From Canna indica (lineage: Eukaryota; Streptophyta; Magnoliopsida; Zingiberales; Cannaceae), in the NCBI GenBank assembly GCA_034359265.1, contig CP136896.1, positions 36,198,001 to 36,262,000 of the forward strand: 64,000 nucleotides of DNA, in the 5' to 3' direction. The translations under genes and the position numbers were made by a program. The notes below the pieces were generated by a model. It had not been told where the DNA came from and made no database searches. It was given only the letters and a program-made list of their open reading frames with translations. Of the stretch, positions 47,197-59,942 are shown in pieces. Every line of letters starts with the position of its first letter. Positions within the stretch are counted from its first letter, which is position 1.

Positions 47197-49774
47197 TAAC
47201 AACTTCTCCCATCACAGTGAATGTTCTGGAGTCGGTCGGGACTCAGATTACAGGGCGTTTCGAGCCGATACCCCGAAGTTCAATCAGTCTGCTTCGTTCA
47301 AGATTCTATTCGAAAAATAGTGCAATTCTGTGCATTAGTCTGTCGAGAATAACTCGATTAACAACTTCTCCCATCGCAGTGAATGTTCTGGAGTCGCTCG
47401 GTACTCAGATTACTGGGCGTTTCGAGCCGATACCCCGAAGTTCAATCAGTCGGCCTCGTTCAAAATCAATTCGAAAAATCGTGCAATTCTTTGCATTATT
47501 CTATCAAAAATAACTCGATTAACAACTTCTCCCATCACAGTGAATGTTCTGGAGTCGCTCGGGACTCAGATTACAGGGCGTTTCGAGCCGATACCCCGAA
47601 GTTTAATCAGTCGGCATCGTTCAAGATCTATTCGAGAAATCATGCAATTCTTTGCATTAGTCTGTCAAAAATAACTCGATTAACAACTTCTCCCATCGCA
47701 GTTAATGTTCTGGAGTCGCTCGGGACTCAGATTACAGGGCGTTTCGAGCCGATACCCCGAAGTTCAATCAGTCGGCTTCGTTCAAAATCTATTCGAAAAA
47801 TCGTGCAATTCTGTGCATTAGTCTGTCAAAAATAACTCGATTAACAACTTCTCCCATCACAGTGAATGTTCTGGAGTCGCTCGGGACTCAGATTACAGGG
47901 CGTTTCGAGCCGATACCCCGAAGTTTAATCAGTCGGCATCGTTCAAGATCTATTCGAAAAAGCATGCAATTCTTTGCATTAGTCTGTCAAAAATAACTCG
48001 ATTAACAACTTCTCCCATCGCAGTTAATGTTCTGGAGTCGCTCGGGACTCAGATTACAGGGCGTTTCGAGCCGATACCCCGAAGTTCAATCAGTCGGCTT
48101 CGTTCAAAATCTATTCGAAAAATCGTGCATTTCTGTGCATTAGTCTGTCAAAAATAACTCGATTAACAACTTCTCCCATCGCAGTTAATGTTCTGGAGTC
48201 GCTCGGGACTCAGATTACAGGGCGTTTCGAGCCGATACCCCGAAGTTCAATCAGTCGGCTTCGTTCAAAATCTATTCAAAAAATCGTGCAATTCTGTGCA
48301 TTAGTCTGTCAAAAATAACTCGATTAACAACTTCTCCCATCGCAGTGAATGTTCTGGAGTCGCTCGGTACTCAGATTACTGGGCGTTTCGAGCTGATACC
48401 CCGAAGTTCAATCAGTCGACATCGTTCAAGATCTATTTGAAAAATCATGCAATTCTTTGCATTAGTCTGTCAAAAATAACTCGATTAACAACTTCTCCCA
48501 TCACAGTGAATGTTCTGGAGTCGGTCGGGACTCAGATTACAGGGCGTTTCGAGCCGATACCCCGAAGTTCAATCAGTCTGCTTCGTTCAAGATTCTATTC
48601 GAAAAATAGTGCAATTCTGTGCATTAGTCTGTCGAGAATAACTCGATTAACAACTTCTCCCATCGCAGTGAATGTTCTGGAGTCGCTCGGTACTCAGATT
48701 ACTGGGCGTTTCGAGCCGATACCCCGAAGTTCAATCAGTCGGCCTCGTTCAAAATCAATTCGAAAAATCGTGCAATTCTTTGCATTATTCTATCAAAAAT
48801 AACTCGATTAACAACTTCTCCCATCACAGTGAATGTTCTGGAGTCGCTCGGGACTCAGATTACAGGGCGTTTCGAGCCGATACCCCGAAGTTTAATCAGT
48901 CGGCATCGTTCAAGATCTATTCGAGAAATCATGCAATTCTTTGCATTAGTCTGTCAAAAATAACTCGATTAACAACTTCTCCCATCGCAGTTAATGTTCT
49001 GGAGTCGCTCGGGACTCAGATTACAGGGCGTTTCGAGCCGATACCCCGAAGTTCAATCAGTCGGCTTCGTTCAAAATCTATTCGAAAAATCGTGCAATTC
49101 TGTGCATTAGTCTGTCAAAAATAACTCGATTAACAACTTCTCCCATCACAGTGAATGTTCTGGAGTCGCTCGGGACTCAGATTACAGGGCGTTTCGAGCC
49201 GATACCCCGAAGTTTAATCAGTCGGCATCGTTCAAGATCTATTCGAAAAAGCATGCAATTCTTTGCATTAGTCTGTCAAAAATAACTCGATTAACAACTT
49301 CTCCCATCGCAGTTAATGTTCTGGAGTCGCTCGGGACTCAGATTACAGGGCGTTTCGAGCCGATACCCCGAAGTTCAATCAGTCGGCTTCGTTCAAAATC
49401 TATTCGAAAAATCGTGCATTTCTGTGCATTAGTCTGTCAAAAATAACTCGATTAACAACTTCTCCCATCGCAGTTAATGTTCTGGAGTCGCTCGGGACTC
49501 AGATTACAGGGCGTTTCGAGCCGATACCCCGAAGTTCAATCAGTCGGCTTCGTTCAAAATCTATTCAAAAAATCGTGCAATTCTGTGCATTAGTCTGTCA
49601 AAAATAACTCGATTAACAACTTCTCCCATCGCAGTGAATGTTCTGGAGTCGCTCGGTACTCAGATTACTGGGCGTTTCGAGCTGATACCCCGAAGTTCAA
49701 TCAGTCGACATCGTTCAAGATCTATTTGAAAAATCATGCAATTCTTTGCATTAGTCTGTCAAAAATAACTCGAT
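47197..49774 (+). repeat. Type II 8-mer, 1289 bp x 2, second locus
   Basis: Copies run 47197-48485 and 48486-49774. Both share GAGTCGGTCGGG (about 47232 and 48521), ATTATTCTATC and ATTCGAGAAATC (about 47632 and 48921). I saw no difference between the two copies by eye. The class order is the same as in the run at 25762-34140 but without its GGCCTAG, ATTATAGGG and CCCCGTAG variants, so this locus was homogenised independently. Confidence 0.9.
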
Positions 49775-51386
49775 TAACAACTTCTCCCATCACAGTGAAT
49801 GTTCTGGAGTCGCTCGGGACTCAGATTACAGGGCGTTTCGAGCCGATACCCCGAAGTTCAATCAGTCTGCTTCGTTCAAGATTCTATTCGAAAAATAGTG
49901 CAATTCTGTGCATTAGTCTGTCGAGAATAACTCGATTAACAACTTCTCCCATCGCAGTGAATGTTCTGGAGTCGCTCGGTACTCAGATTACTGGGCGTTT
50001 CGAGCCGATACCCCGAAGTTCAATCAGTCGGCCTCGTTAAAAATCAATTCGAAAAATCATGCAATTATGTGCATTAGTCTGTCAAAAATAACTCGATTAA
50101 CAACTTCTCCCATCACAGTGAATGTTCTGGAGTCGCTCGGGACTCAGATTACAGGGCATTTCGAGCTGATACCCCGAAGTTCAATCAGTCGGCATCGTTC
50201 AAGATCTATTCGAAAAATCATGCAATTCTTTGCATTAGTTTGTCAAAAATAACTCGATTAACAACTTCTCCCATCATAGTTAATGTTCTGGAGTCGCTCG
50301 GGACTCAGATTACAGGGCGTTTCGAGCCGATACCCCGAAGTTTAATCAGTCGGCATCGTTCAAGATCTATTCGAAAAATCATGCAATTCTTTGCATTAGT
50401 CTGTCAAAAATAACTCGATTAACAACTTCTCCCATCATAGTTAATGTTCTGGAGTCACTCGGGACTCAGATTACAGGGCGTTTCGAGCCGATACCCCGAA
50501 GTTTAATCAGTCGGCATCGTTCAAGATCTATTCGAAAAATCATGCAATTCTTTGCATTAGTCTGTCAAAAATAACTCGATTAACAACTTCTCCCATCACA
50601 GTGAATGTTCTGGAGTCGCTCGGTACTCAGATTACTGGGCGTTTCGAGCTGATACCCCGAAGTTCAATCAATCGGCATCGTTCAAGATCTATTCGAAAAA
50701 TCATGCAATTCTTTGCATTAGTTTGTCAAAAATAACTCGATTAACAACTTCTCCCATCATAGTTAATGTTCTGGAGTCGCTCGGGACTCAGATTACAGGG
50801 CATTTCGAGCCGATACCCCGAAGTTTAATCAGTCGGCATCGTTCAAGATCTATTCGAAAAATCATGCAATTCTTTGCATTAGTCTGTCAAAAATAACTCG
50901 ATTAACAACTTCTCCCATCATAGTTAATGTTCTGGAGTCGCTCGGGACTCAGATTACAGGGCGTTTCGAGCCGATACCCCGAAGTTCAATCAGTCTGCTT
51001 CGTTCAAGATTCTATTCGAAAAATAGTGCAATTCTGTGCATTAGTCTGTCGAGAATAACTCGATTAACAACTTCTCCCATTGCAGTGAATGTTCTGGAGT
51101 CGCTCGGTACTCAGATTGCTGGGCGTTTCGAGCCGATACCCCGAAGTTCAATCAGTCGGCCTCGTTCAAAATCAATTCGAAAAATCGTGCAATTCTTTGC
51201 ATTAGTCTGTCAAAAATAACTCGATTAACAACTTCTCCCATCACAGTGAATGTTCTGGAGTCGCTCGGGACTCAGATTACAGGGCATTTCGAGCCGATAC
51301 CCCGAAGTTCAATCAGTCGGCATCGTTCAAGATCTATTCGAAAAAGCATGCAATTCTTTGCATTAGTCTGTCAAAAATAACTCGAT
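49775..51386 (+). repeat. 10-monomer block, 4513-bp-offset duplication, copy 2
   Basis: It repeats the class order of 45262-46873. Private changes are CCTCGTTAAAAATC near 50038 and CAGATTGCTGGG near 51118. The GATTGCTGGG base is then shared with the 52356 monomer, so it arose before the 1291-bp duplication. Confidence 0.83.
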
Positions 51387-52193
51387 TAACAACTTCTCCC
51401 ATCACAGTGAATGTTCTGGAGTCGCTCGGGACTCAGATTACAGGGCGTTTCGAGCCGATACCCCGAAGTTCAATCAGTCTGCTTCGTTCAAGATTCTATT
51501 CGAAAAATAGTGCAATTCTGTGCATTAGTCTGTCGAGAATAACTCGATTAACTACTTCTCCCATCGCAGTGAATGTTCTGGAGTCGCTCGGTACTCAGAT
51601 TACTGGGCGTTTCGAGCCGATACCCCGAAGTTCAATCAGTCGGCCTCGTTCAAAATCAATTCGAAAAATCGTGCAATTCTTTGCATTATTCTGTCAAAAA
51701 TAACTCGATTAACAACTTCTCCCATCACAGTGAATGTTCTGGAGTCGCTCGGGACTCAGATTATAGGGCGTTTCGAGCCGATACCCCGAAGTTTAATCAG
51801 TCGGCATCGTTCAAGATCTATTCGAAAAATCATGCAATTCTTTGCATTAGTCTGCCAAAAATAACTCGATTAACAACTTCTCCCATCGCAGTTAATGTTC
51901 TGGAGTCGCTCGGGACTCAGATTACAGGGCGTTTCGAGCCGATACCCCGTAGTTCAATCAGTTGGCTTCGTTCAAGATTCTATTCGAAAAATCGTGCAAT
52001 TATGTGCATTAGTCTGTCAAAAATAACTCGATTAACAACTTCTCCCATCGCTGTGAATGTTCTGGAGTCGCTCGGTTCTCAGATTACTGGGCGTTTCGAG
52101 CTGATACCCCGAAGTTCAATCAGTCGACATCGTCCAAGATCTATTCGAAAAATCATGCAATTCTTTGCATTAGTCTGTCAAAAATAACTCGAT
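50903..52193 (+). repeat. 1291-bp 8-mer duplication, copy 1
   Basis: Eight monomers, three of them 162 bp, make 1291 bp. Markers shared with copy 2 are GATTGCTGGG, TTAACTACTTC, ATTATAGGG, a CCCCGTAG/TTGGCTTCG hybrid monomer at 51871, CGCTGTGAATG and CGGTTCTCAG. Confidence 0.88.
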
Positions 52194-53484
52194 TAACAAC
52201 TTCTCCCATCACAGTGAATGTTCTGGAGTCGCTCGGGACTCAGATTACAGGGCGTTTCGAGCCGATACCCCGAAGTTCAATCAGTCTGCTTCGTTCAAGA
52301 TTCTATTCGAAAAATAGTGCAATTCTGTGCATTAGTCTGTCGAGAATAACTCGATTAACAACTTCTCCCATTGCAGTGAATGTTCTGGAGTCGCTCGGTA
52401 CTCAGATTGCTGGGCGTTTCGAGCCGATACCCCGAAGTTCAATCAGTCGGCCTCGTTCAAAATCAATTCGAAAAATCGTGCAATTCTTTGCATTAGTCTG
52501 TCAAAAATAACTCGATTAACAACTTCTCCCATCACAGTGAATGTTCTGGAGTCGCTCGGGACTCAGATTACAGGGCATTTCGAGCCGATACCCCGAAGTT
52601 CAATCAGTCGGCATCGTTCAAGATCTATTCGAAAAAGCATGCAATTCTTTGCATTAGTCTGTCAAAAATAACTCGATTAACAACTTCTCCCATCACAGTG
52701 AATGTTCTGGAGTCGCTCGGGACTCAGATTACAGGGCGTTTCGAGCCGATACCCCGAAGTTCAATCAGTCTGCTTCGTTCAAGATTCTATTCGAAAAATA
52801 GTGCAATTCTGTGCATTAGTCTGTCGAGAATAACTCGATTAACTACTTCTCCCATCGCAGTGAATGTTCTGGAGTCGCTCGGTACTCAGATTACTGGGCG
52901 TTTCGAGCCGATACCCCGAAGTTCAATCAGTCGGCCTCGTTCAAAATCAATTCGAAAAATCGTGCAATTCTTTGCATTATTCTGTCAAAAATAACTCGAT
53001 TAACAACTTCTCCCATCACAGTGAATGTTCTGGAGTCGCTCGGGACTCAGATTATAGGGCGTTTCGAGCCGATACCCCGAAGTTTAATCAGTCGGCATCG
53101 TTCAAGATCTATTCGAAAAATCATGCAATTCTTTGCATTAGTCTGCCAAAAATAACTCGATTAACAACTTCTCCCATCGCAGTTAATGTTCTGGAGTCGC
53201 TCGGGACTCAGATTACAGGGCGTTTCGAGCCGATACCCCGTAGTTCAATCAGTTGGCTTCGTTCAAGATTCTATTCGAAAAATCGTGCAATTATGTGCAT
53301 TAGTCTGTCAAAAATAACTCGATTAACAACTTCTCCCATCGCTGTGAATGTTCTGGAGTCGCTCGGTTCTCAGATTACTGGGCGTTTCGAGCTGATACCC
53401 CGAAGTTCAATCAGTCGACATCGTCCAAGATCTATTCGAAAAATCATGCAATTCTTTGCATTAGTCTGTCAAAAATAACTCGAT
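52194..53484 (+). repeat. 1291-bp 8-mer duplication, copy 2
   Basis: All copy-1 markers recur at +1291 bp, including the hybrid monomer (now at 53162) and CGGTTCTCAG. The first monomer differs in its left part (CACAGTGAATG here, CATAGTTAATG at 50903), placing the exchange point inside that monomer. Confidence 0.88.
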
Positions 53485-54774
53485 TAACAACTTCTCCCAT
53501 CACAGTGAATGTTCTGGAGTCGCTCGGGACTCAGATTACAGGGCGTTTCGAGCCGATACCCCGAAGTTCAATCAGTCTGCTTCGTTCAAGATTCTATTCG
53601 AAAAATAGTGCAATTCTGTGCATTAGTCTGTCGAGAATAACTCGATTAACAACTTCTCCCATCGCAGTGAATGTTCTGGAGTCGCTCGGTACTCAGATTA
53701 CTGGGCGTTTCGAGCCGATACCCCGAAGTTCAATCAGTCGGCCTCGTTCAAAATCAATTCGAAAAATCGTGCAATTCTTTGCATTATTCTATCAAAAATA
53801 ACTCGATTAACAACTTCTCCCATCACAGTGAATGTTCTGGAGTCGCTCGGGACTCAGATTACAGGGCGTTTCGAGCCGATACCCCGAAGTTTAATCAGTC
53901 GGCATCGTTCAAGATCTATTCGAAAAATCATGCAATTCTTTGCATTAGTCTGTCAAAAATAACTCGATTAACAACTTCTCCCATCGCAGTTAATGTTCTG
54001 GAGTCGCTCGGGACTCAGATTACAGGGCGTTTCGAGCCGATACCCCGAAGTTCAATCAGTCGGCTTCGTTCAAAATCTATTCGAAAAATCGTGCAATTCT
54101 GTGCATTAGTCTGTCAAAAATAACTCGATTAACAACTTCTCCCATCACAGTGAATGTTCTGGAGTCGCTCGGGACTCAGATTACAGGGCGTTTCGAGCCG
54201 ATACCCCGAAGTTTAATCAGTCGGCATCGTTCAAGATCTATTCGAAAAAGCATGCAATTCTTTGCATTAGTCTGTCAAAAATAACTCGATTAACAACTTC
54301 TCCCATCACAGTGAATGTTCTGGAGTCGCTCGGGACTCAGATTACAGGGCGTTTCGAGCCGATACCCCGAAGTTCAATCAGTCTGCTTCGTTCAAGATTC
54401 TATTCGAAAAATAGTGCAATTCTGTGCATTAGTCTGTCCAGAATAACTCGATTAACAACTTCTCCCATCGTAGTGAATGTTCTGGAGTCGCTCGATACTC
54501 AGATTACTGGGCGTTTCAAGCCGATACCCCAAAGTTCAATCAGTCGGCTTCGTTCAAAATCAATTTGAAAAATCATGCAATTATGTGCATTAGTCTGTCA
54601 AAAATAACTCGATTAACAACTTCTCCCATCGCAGTGAATGTTCTGGAGTCGCTCGGTACTCAGATTACTGGGCGTTTCGAGCAGATACCCCGAAGTTCAA
54701 TCAGTCGACATCGTTCAAGATCTATTCGAAAAATCATGCAATTCTTTGCATTAGTCTGTCAAAAATAACTCGAT
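53485..54774 (+). repeat. Transition segment to more diverged monomers
   Basis: The first five monomers follow the type II 8-mer order (ATTATTCTATC, TTTAATCAG, CGGCTTCG, AAAAAGCATG). From 54291 new variants appear that are absent to the left: CTGTCCAGAAT, CATCGTAGTG, CTCGATACTC and CGAGCAGATACC. Confidence 0.82.
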
Positions 54775-56388
54775 TAACAACTTCTCCCATCACAGTGAAT
54801 GTTCTGGAGTCGCTCGGGACTCAGATTACAGGGCGTTTCGAGCCGATACCCCGAAGTTCAATCAGTCTGCTTCGTTCAATATTCTATTCAAAAATTAGTG
54901 CAATTCTATGCATTAGTCTGTCAAAAATAACTCGATTAACAACTTCTCCCATCGCAGTGAATGTTCTGGAGTCGCTCGGTACTCAAATTACTGGGCGTTT
55001 CGAGCCGATACCCCGAAGTTCAATCAGTCGGCCTCATTCAAAATCAATTTGAAAAATCGTGCAATTCTTTGCATTAGTCTGTCAAAAATAACTCGATTAA
55101 CAACTTCTCCCATCACAGTGAATGTTCTGGAGTCGCTCGGGACTCAGATTACAGGGCGTTTCGAGCCGATACCCCGAAGTTCAATCAGTCTGATTCGTTC
55201 AAGATTCTATTCGAAAAATAGTGCAATTCTGTGCATTAGTCTGTCCAGAACAACTCGATTAACAAATTCTCCCATCGCAGTGAATGTTCTGGAGTCGCTC
55301 GGTACTCAGATTACTGGGCGTTTCAAGCCGATACCCCGAAGTTCAATCAGTCGGCTTCGTTCAAAATCAATTCAAAAAATCATGCAATTATGTGCATTAG
55401 TCTGTCAAAAATAACTCGATTAACAACTTATCCCATCGCAGTGAATGTTCTGGAGTCGCTCGGTACTCAGATTACTGGGCGTTTCGAGCAGATACCCCGA
55501 AGTTCAATCAGTCGACATCGTTCAAGATCTATTCGAAAAATCATGCAATTCTTTGCATTAGTCTGTCAAAAATAACTCGATTAACAACTTCTCCCATCAC
55601 AGTGAATGTTCTGGAGTCGCTCGGGACTCAGATTACAGGGCGTTTCGAGCCGATACCCCGAAGTTCAATCAGTCTGCTTCGTTCAATATTCTATTCAAAA
55701 ATTAGTGCAATTCTATGCATTAGTCTGTCAAAAATAACTCGATTAACAACTTCTCCCATCGCAGTGAATGTTCTGGAGTCGCTCGGTACTCAAATTACTG
55801 GGCGTTTCGAGCCGATACCCCGAAGTTCAATCAGTCGGCCTCATTCAAAATCAATTTGAAAAATCGTGCAATTCTTTGCATTAGTCTGTCAAAAATAACT
55901 CGATTAACAACTTCTCCCATCACAGTGAATGTTCTGGAGTCGCTCGGGACTCAGATTACAGGGCGTTTCGAGCCGATACCCCGAAGTTCAATCAGTCTGC
56001 TTCGTTCAAGATTCTATTCGAAAAATAGTGCAATTCTGTGCATTAGTCTGTCCAGAACAACTCGATTAACAAATTCTCCCATCGCAGTGAATGTTCTGGA
56101 GTCGCTCGGTACTCAGATTACTGGGCGTTTCAAGCCGATACCCCGAAGTTCAATCAGTCGGCTTCGTTCAAAATCAATTCGAAAAATCATGCAATTATGT
56201 GCATTAGTCTGTCAAAAATAACTCGATTAACAACTTATCCCATCGCAGTGAATGTTCTGGAGTCGCTCGGTACTCAGATTACTGGGCATTTCGAGCTGAT
56301 ACCCCGAAGTTCAATCAGTCGACATCGTTCAAGATCTATTCGAAAAATCATGCAATACTTTGCATTAGTCTGTCAAAAATAACTCGAT
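54775..56388 (+). repeat. 5-mer higher-order repeat, 807 bp x 2
   Basis: Copies run 54775-55581 and 55582-56388, each with two 162-bp and three 161-bp monomers. Shared markers are TTCAATATTC with AAAATTAGTG, ACTCAAATTACTG, CCTCATTC, CTGTCCAGAACAACT, AAATTCTCCC and ACTTATCCC. The copies differ at a few sites, such as CTGATTCG (about 55191) and CGAGCAG against CGAGCTG. This 5-mer has a different composition from the 806-bp 5-mer at 1-1612. Confidence 0.9.
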
Positions 56389-59300
56389 TAACAACTTCTC
56401 CCATCACAGTAAATGTTCTGGAGTCGCTCGGGACTCAGATTACAGGGCGTTTCGAGCCGATACCCCGAAGTTCAATCAGTCTGCTTCGTTCAATATTCTA
56501 TTCAAAAATTACTACAATTCTGTGCATTAGTCTGTCAAGAATAACTCGATTAACAACTTCTCCCATCGCAGTGAATGTTCTGGAGTCGCTCGGTACTCAG
56601 ATTACTGGGCGTTTCGAGCTGATACCCCGAAGTTCAATCAGTCGGCTTCGTTCAAAATCAATTCGAAAAATCGGGCAATTCTTCGCATTAGACTGTCAAA
56701 AATAACTCGATTAACAACTTCTCCCATCACAGTGAATGTTCTGGAGTCACTCGGGACTCAGATTACAGGGCGTTTCGAGCCAATACCCCGAAGTTCAATT
56801 AGTCTGCTTCGTTCAAGATTCTATTCGATAAATCGTGCAATTCTTTGCATTAGTCTGTCAAAAATAACACGATTAACAACTTCTCCCATCGCAGTGAATG
56901 TTCTGGAGTCGCTCGGGACTCTGATTTCTGGTCGTTTCTAGCCGATACACCATAGTTCAATCAGTCGGCTTCGTTCAAGATCTATTTGAAAAGTCATGCA
57001 ATTCTTTGCATTAGTCTGTCAAAAATAACTCGATTAACAACTTCTCCCATCATAGATATTGTTCTGGAGTCGCTCGGGACTCAGATTACAGGGTGTTTCG
57101 AGCCGATACCTCAAAGTTCAATCAGTCTACTTCGTTCAAGATTCTATTCGAAAAATAGTGCAATTCTGTGCATTAGTCTGTCAAAAATAACTCGATTAAC
57201 AACCTCTCCCATCGCAGTCAATGTTCTGGAGTCACTCGGGACTCAGATTACAGGGCATTTCAAGCCGATACACCGAAGTTCAATTAGTCTGCTTCGTTCA
57301 AGATTCTATTTGAAAAATCATGCAATTCATTGCATTAGTCTGTCAAAAATAACTCGATTAACAACTTCTCCCATCACAGTGAATGTTCTGGAGTCGCTCG
57401 GGACTCAGATTACTGGGCGTTTGAGCCGATACCCAGAAGTTCAATCAGTCTGCTTCGTTCAAGATTCTATTCGAAAAATCGTGCAATTCTTTGCATTAGT
57501 CTGTCAAAAATAACTTGATTAACAACTTCTCCCATCGCAGTGAATGTTCTGGAGTCGCTCGGGACTCTGATTTCTGGTCGTTTCGAGACGATACCCCGAA
57601 GTTCAATCAGTCTGCTTCGTTCAATATTCTATTCAAAAATTAGTGCAATTCTGTGCATTAGTCTGTCAAGAATAACTCGGTTAACAACTTCTCCCATCGC
57701 AGTGAATATTCTGGAGTCGCTCGGTACTCAGATTACTGGGCGTTTCGAGCCGATACCCCAAAGTTCAATCAGTCGGCTTCGTTCAAAATCAATTCGAAAA
57801 ATCGGGCAATTCTTTGCATTAGTCTGTCAAAAATAACTCGATTAAAAACTTCTCCCATCACAGTGAATGTTCTGGAGTCACTCGGGACTCAGACTACAGG
57901 GCGTTTCGAGCCAATACCCCGAAGTTCAATCAGTCTGCTTCGTTCAAGATTCTATTCGATAAATCGTGCAATTCTTTGCATTAGTCTGTCAAAAATAACT
58001 CGATTAACAACTTCTCCCATCACAGTGAATGTTCTGGAGTCGCTCGGGACTCAGATTACAGGGCGTTTCGAGCCGATACCCCAAAGTTCAATCAGTCTGC
58101 TTCGTTCAAGATTCTATTCGAAAAATAGTGCAATTCTGTGCATTAGTCTGTCAAGAATAACTCGATTAACAACTTCTCCCATCGCAGTGAATGTTCTGGA
58201 GTCGCTCGGTACTCAGATTACTGGGCGTTTCGAGACGATACCCCGAAGTTCAATCAGTCGGCTTCGTTCAAAATCAATTCGAAAAATCGTGCAATTCTTT
58301 ACATTAGTCTATCAAAAATAACTCGATTAACAACTTCTCCCATCACAGTGAATGTTCTGGAGTCGCTCGGGACTCAGATTACAGGGCGTTTCGAGCCGAT
58401 ACCCCGAAGTTCAATCAGTCGGCATCGTTAAAGATCTATTCGAAAAATCATGCAATTCTTTGCATTAGTCTGTCAAAAATAACTCGATTAACAACTTCTC
58501 CCATCATAGTTAATGTTCTGGAGTCGCTCGGGACTCAGATTACAGGGCGTTTCGAGCCGATACCCCGAAGTTCAATCAGTCGGCTTCGTTCAAGATTCTA
58601 TTCGAAAAATCGTGCAATTCTGTGTATTAGTCTGTCAAAAATAACTCGATTAACAACTTCTCCCATCGCAGTGAATGTTCTGGAGTCGCTCGGTACTCAG
58701 ATTACTGGACACTTCGAGCTGATACCCCGAAGTTCAATCAGTCGGCATCGTTAAAGATCTCTTCAAAAAATCATGCAATTCTTTGCATTAGTCTGTCAAA
58801 AATAACTCGATTAACAACTTCTCCCATCACAGTGAATGTTCTGGAGTCGCTCGGGGCTCAGATTACAGGGCGTTTCGAGCCGATACCCCAAAGTTCGATC
58901 AGTCTGCTTCGTTCAAGATTCTATTCAAAAAATAGTGCAATTCTATGCATTAGTCTGTCGAGAATAACTCGATTAACAACTTCTCCCATCGCAGTGAATG
59001 TTCTGGAGTCGCTCGGTACTCAGATTACTGGGCGTTTCAAGCCGAAACCCCGAAGTTCAATCAGTCGGCCTCGTTCAAAATCAATTCGAAAAATCGTGCA
59101 ATTCTTTGCATTAGTCTGTCAAAAATAACTCGATTAACAACTTCTCCCATCACAGTGAATGTTCTGGAGTCACTCGGGACTCAAATTACAGGGCGTTTCG
59201 AGCCGATACCCCGAAGTTCAATCAGTCGGCATCGTTCAAGATGTATTCGAAAAATCATGCAATTCTTTGCATTAGTCTATCAAAAATAACTCGATTAACA

Positions 59301-59942
59301 AATTCTCCCATCACAGTGAATGTTCTGGAGTCGCTCGGGACTCAGATTACAGGGCGTTTCGAGCCGATACCCCGAAGTTCAATCAGTCTGCTTCGTTCAA
59401 GATTCGATTCGAAAAATAGTGCAATTCTGTGCATTAGTCTGTCAAGAATAACTCGATTAACAACTTCTCCCATCGCAGTGAATGTTCTGGAGTCGCTCGG
59501 TACTCAGATTACTGGGCGTTTCGAGCCGATACCCGGAAGTTCAATCAGTCGGCCTCGTTCAAAATCAATTCGAAAAATCGTGCAATTCTTTGCATTAGTC
59601 TGTCAAGAATAACTCGATTAACAACTTCTCCCATCACAGTGAATGTTCAGGAGTCGCTCGGGACTCAGATTACAGGGCGTTTCGAGCCGATACCCCGAAG
59701 TTCAATCAGTCTGCTTCGTTCAATATTCTATTCAAAAATTAGTGCAATTCTGTGCATTAGTCTGTCAAGAATAACTCGATTAACAACTTCTCCCATCACA
59801 GTGAATGTTCTGGAGTCACTCGGGACTCAGATTACAGGGCGTTTCGAGCCAATACCCCGAAGTTCAATCAGTCTGCTTCGTTCAAGATTCTATTCGATAA
59901 ATCGTGCAATTCTTTGTATTAGTCTATCAAAAACAACTCGAT
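56389..59942 (+). repeat. Diverged mosaic of monomers, no clean HOR
   Basis: About 22 monomers carry many private substitutions and small indels. Examples are CAGTAAATG (about 56408), TTACTACAATTC, TCGGGCAATTC, GATAAATCG, CCAATACC, GATACACC and the loss of C in CGTTTGAGCC (about 57418). One monomer (57359) combines G44 with T56, breaking the usual clade linkage. The array is still continuous, but neighbouring monomers differ far more than those left of 54 kb. No gene or foreign insert is present. Confidence 0.88.
56874..57196 (+). repeat. Divergent dimer subfamily (CTGATTTCTGGTCG + CATAGATATTG), copy 1
   Basis: The monomer at 56874 has GACTCTGATTTCTGGTCG where others have GACTCAGATTACAGGGCG, plus GATACACC. 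The next monomer has CATAGATATTGTTCTGG. The dimer recurs at 59943 and 61070; a lone first half occurs at 57520. Confidence 0.88.
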
